A stretch of 5,424 nucleotides of DNA from contig JALVWL010000002.1 of the NCBI GenBank assembly GCA_027034965.1, forward strand, positions 1-5,424, given 5' to 3'. Position 1 is the stretch's first letter. Every line of letters begins with the position of its first letter. Origin of the DNA: Candidatus Omnitrophota bacterium. GTDB taxonomy: Bacteria; Omnitrophota; Gorgyraeia; S143-82. The position numbers were made by a program, and so were the translations under genes. The notes below the pieces were generated by a model that was given only the letters and a program-made list of their open reading frames with translations, was not told the DNA's origin and did no database searches. Shown one piece after another: positions 4,996 to 5,424 of the stretch.

Positions 4996-5424
4996 ATGGA
5001 TTTAGGTAAGTTTATGACAGAGGTCGAGGAATTTTGGGGAATAGAGGAATACTTTATTGAGGCACAGGAGGAGGATTTAGATGGGGATAAGTCTGCTCGT
5101 CTGAATCTCTTGATGCAAGAGGCCCTTTCCTGTCAGGCCTGTCCTCTCTATAAGACGCGTAATAGGCTTGTGTTTGGAGAAGGTTCTGCTGAGGCAGAGC
5201 TTATGTTTATCGGAGAGGCCCCTGGCGCGGATGAGGATATCCAGGGCAGGCCATTTGTAGGTAGGGCAGGGCAGCTCCTTACACGCTTGATAAACAGGAT
5301 GGGATTCGATAGAGCGGATGTGTATATAGCCAATGTCTTGAAATGCCGTCCTCCGGGGAACAGAAATCCCTTGCCATCTGAGATATTCGCCTGCAGGCAT
5401 TTTCTACAGAAACAGATAGATATA
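4996..5424 (+). CDS. udg: Type-4 (4Fe-4S) uracil-DNA glycosylase, 5' part, 3' end cut by window end
   Basis: The frame runs from ATG 4996 to the window end with 143 residues and no stop. After an acidic N-terminal stretch (residues 8-31) comes SCQACP with the first cluster cysteines Cys46 and Cys49. The uracil/water-activating motif GEAPGADED follows at 73-81, then GRPFVGRAGQLL 84-95, Cys117 in NVLKCRPPGNRNPLP, and Cys133. The four-cysteine spacing is that of thermostable type-4 enzymes. The C-terminal HPAYLLRNP block is missing here but present at 1-419, and the overlap region is 190/191 identical to 1-191. The only difference makes residue 101 Arg here and Lys in the other copy. Whether this is the same gene as the one at 1-419 (circle or overlap) or a duplicate cannot be settled from the window. 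If it is a real second copy, it may be intact beyond the edge. Confidence 0.93.
   Translation, partial: MDLGKFMTEVEEFWGIEEYFIEAQEEDLDGDKSARLNLLMQEALSCQACPLYKTRNRLVFGEGSAEAELMFIGEAPGADEDIQGRPFVGRAGQLLTRLINRMGFDRADVYIANVLKCRPPGNRNPLPSEIFACRHFLQKQIDI
5234..5424 (+). repeat. Terminal direct repeat, identical to 1-191 except one base
   Basis: Bases 5234-5424 repeat 1-191 without gaps at an offset of 5233 bp. The only mismatch is A64 versus G5297. The repeat runs exactly to both window edges, so its true extent is unknown. It lies wholly inside the glycosylase coding frame and keeps the reading frame. Confidence 0.97.

Noticed and set aside
5077..5400. 107-codon open frame on the minus strand over the glycosylase
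   Set aside because: It is a shadow of the conserved cysteine-motif gene on the plus strand, with no domain or ribosome site of its own.

Overview
The window reads as bacterial chromosome from a Gram-negative, probably anaerobic organism. The coding sequence is compact and uses many ATA and AGG codons. It carries an MsbA-type lipid flippase (implying an outer membrane), a short-form Fe-S ThiC, a non-mevalonate isoprenoid enzyme (IspD) and a 4Fe-4S type-4 uracil-DNA glycosylase. The mix would suit an uncultured candidate phylum or a deep anaerobic lineage, but nothing here fixes the taxon. No plasmid, phage, transposase, rRNA, tRNA or CRISPR feature is visible.

Layout, all on the + strand: (1) 1-419, the 3' part of a type-4 uracil-DNA glycosylase gene; (2) 412-2211, an MsbA-like ABC exporter overlapping it by 8 bp; (3) 2282-3568, thiC, after a 70-bp gap with a possible extended -10 promoter and a good Shine-Dalgarno; (4) 3569-3941, a 373-bp gap filled with 7-nt repeats in direct and inverted arrangement; (5) 3942-4619, ispD; (6) 4620-4995, a 376-bp gap with a strong extended -10 box, a second copy of the TAAAAAC repeat block, and an inverted repeat enclosing an unidentified GC-richer core; (7) 4996-5424, the 5' part of a type-4 uracil-DNA glycosylase gene, cut by the window end.

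The main structural observation is that the two ends are the same sequence. Bases 1-191 match 5234-5424 at 190 of 191 positions, at an offset of 5233 bp. Joining the ends in register rebuilds one complete 218-residue glycosylase gene. The window is therefore one full 5233-bp unit plus 191 bp, as expected from a closed circle, a tandem duplication or an assembly or concatemer artefact. The single difference (A64 versus G5297, Lys versus Arg) argues against a plain copied k-mer overlap.

The genes do not form one pathway. They cover DNA repair, envelope lipid export, thiamine pyrimidine synthesis and isoprenoid precursor synthesis, a typical housekeeping mix. Only the glycosylase-msbA pair is clearly coupled, by overlap. 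The unusual content is in the two intergenic regions flanking ispD, where families of degenerate heptanucleotides are arranged as at least three inverted pairs.
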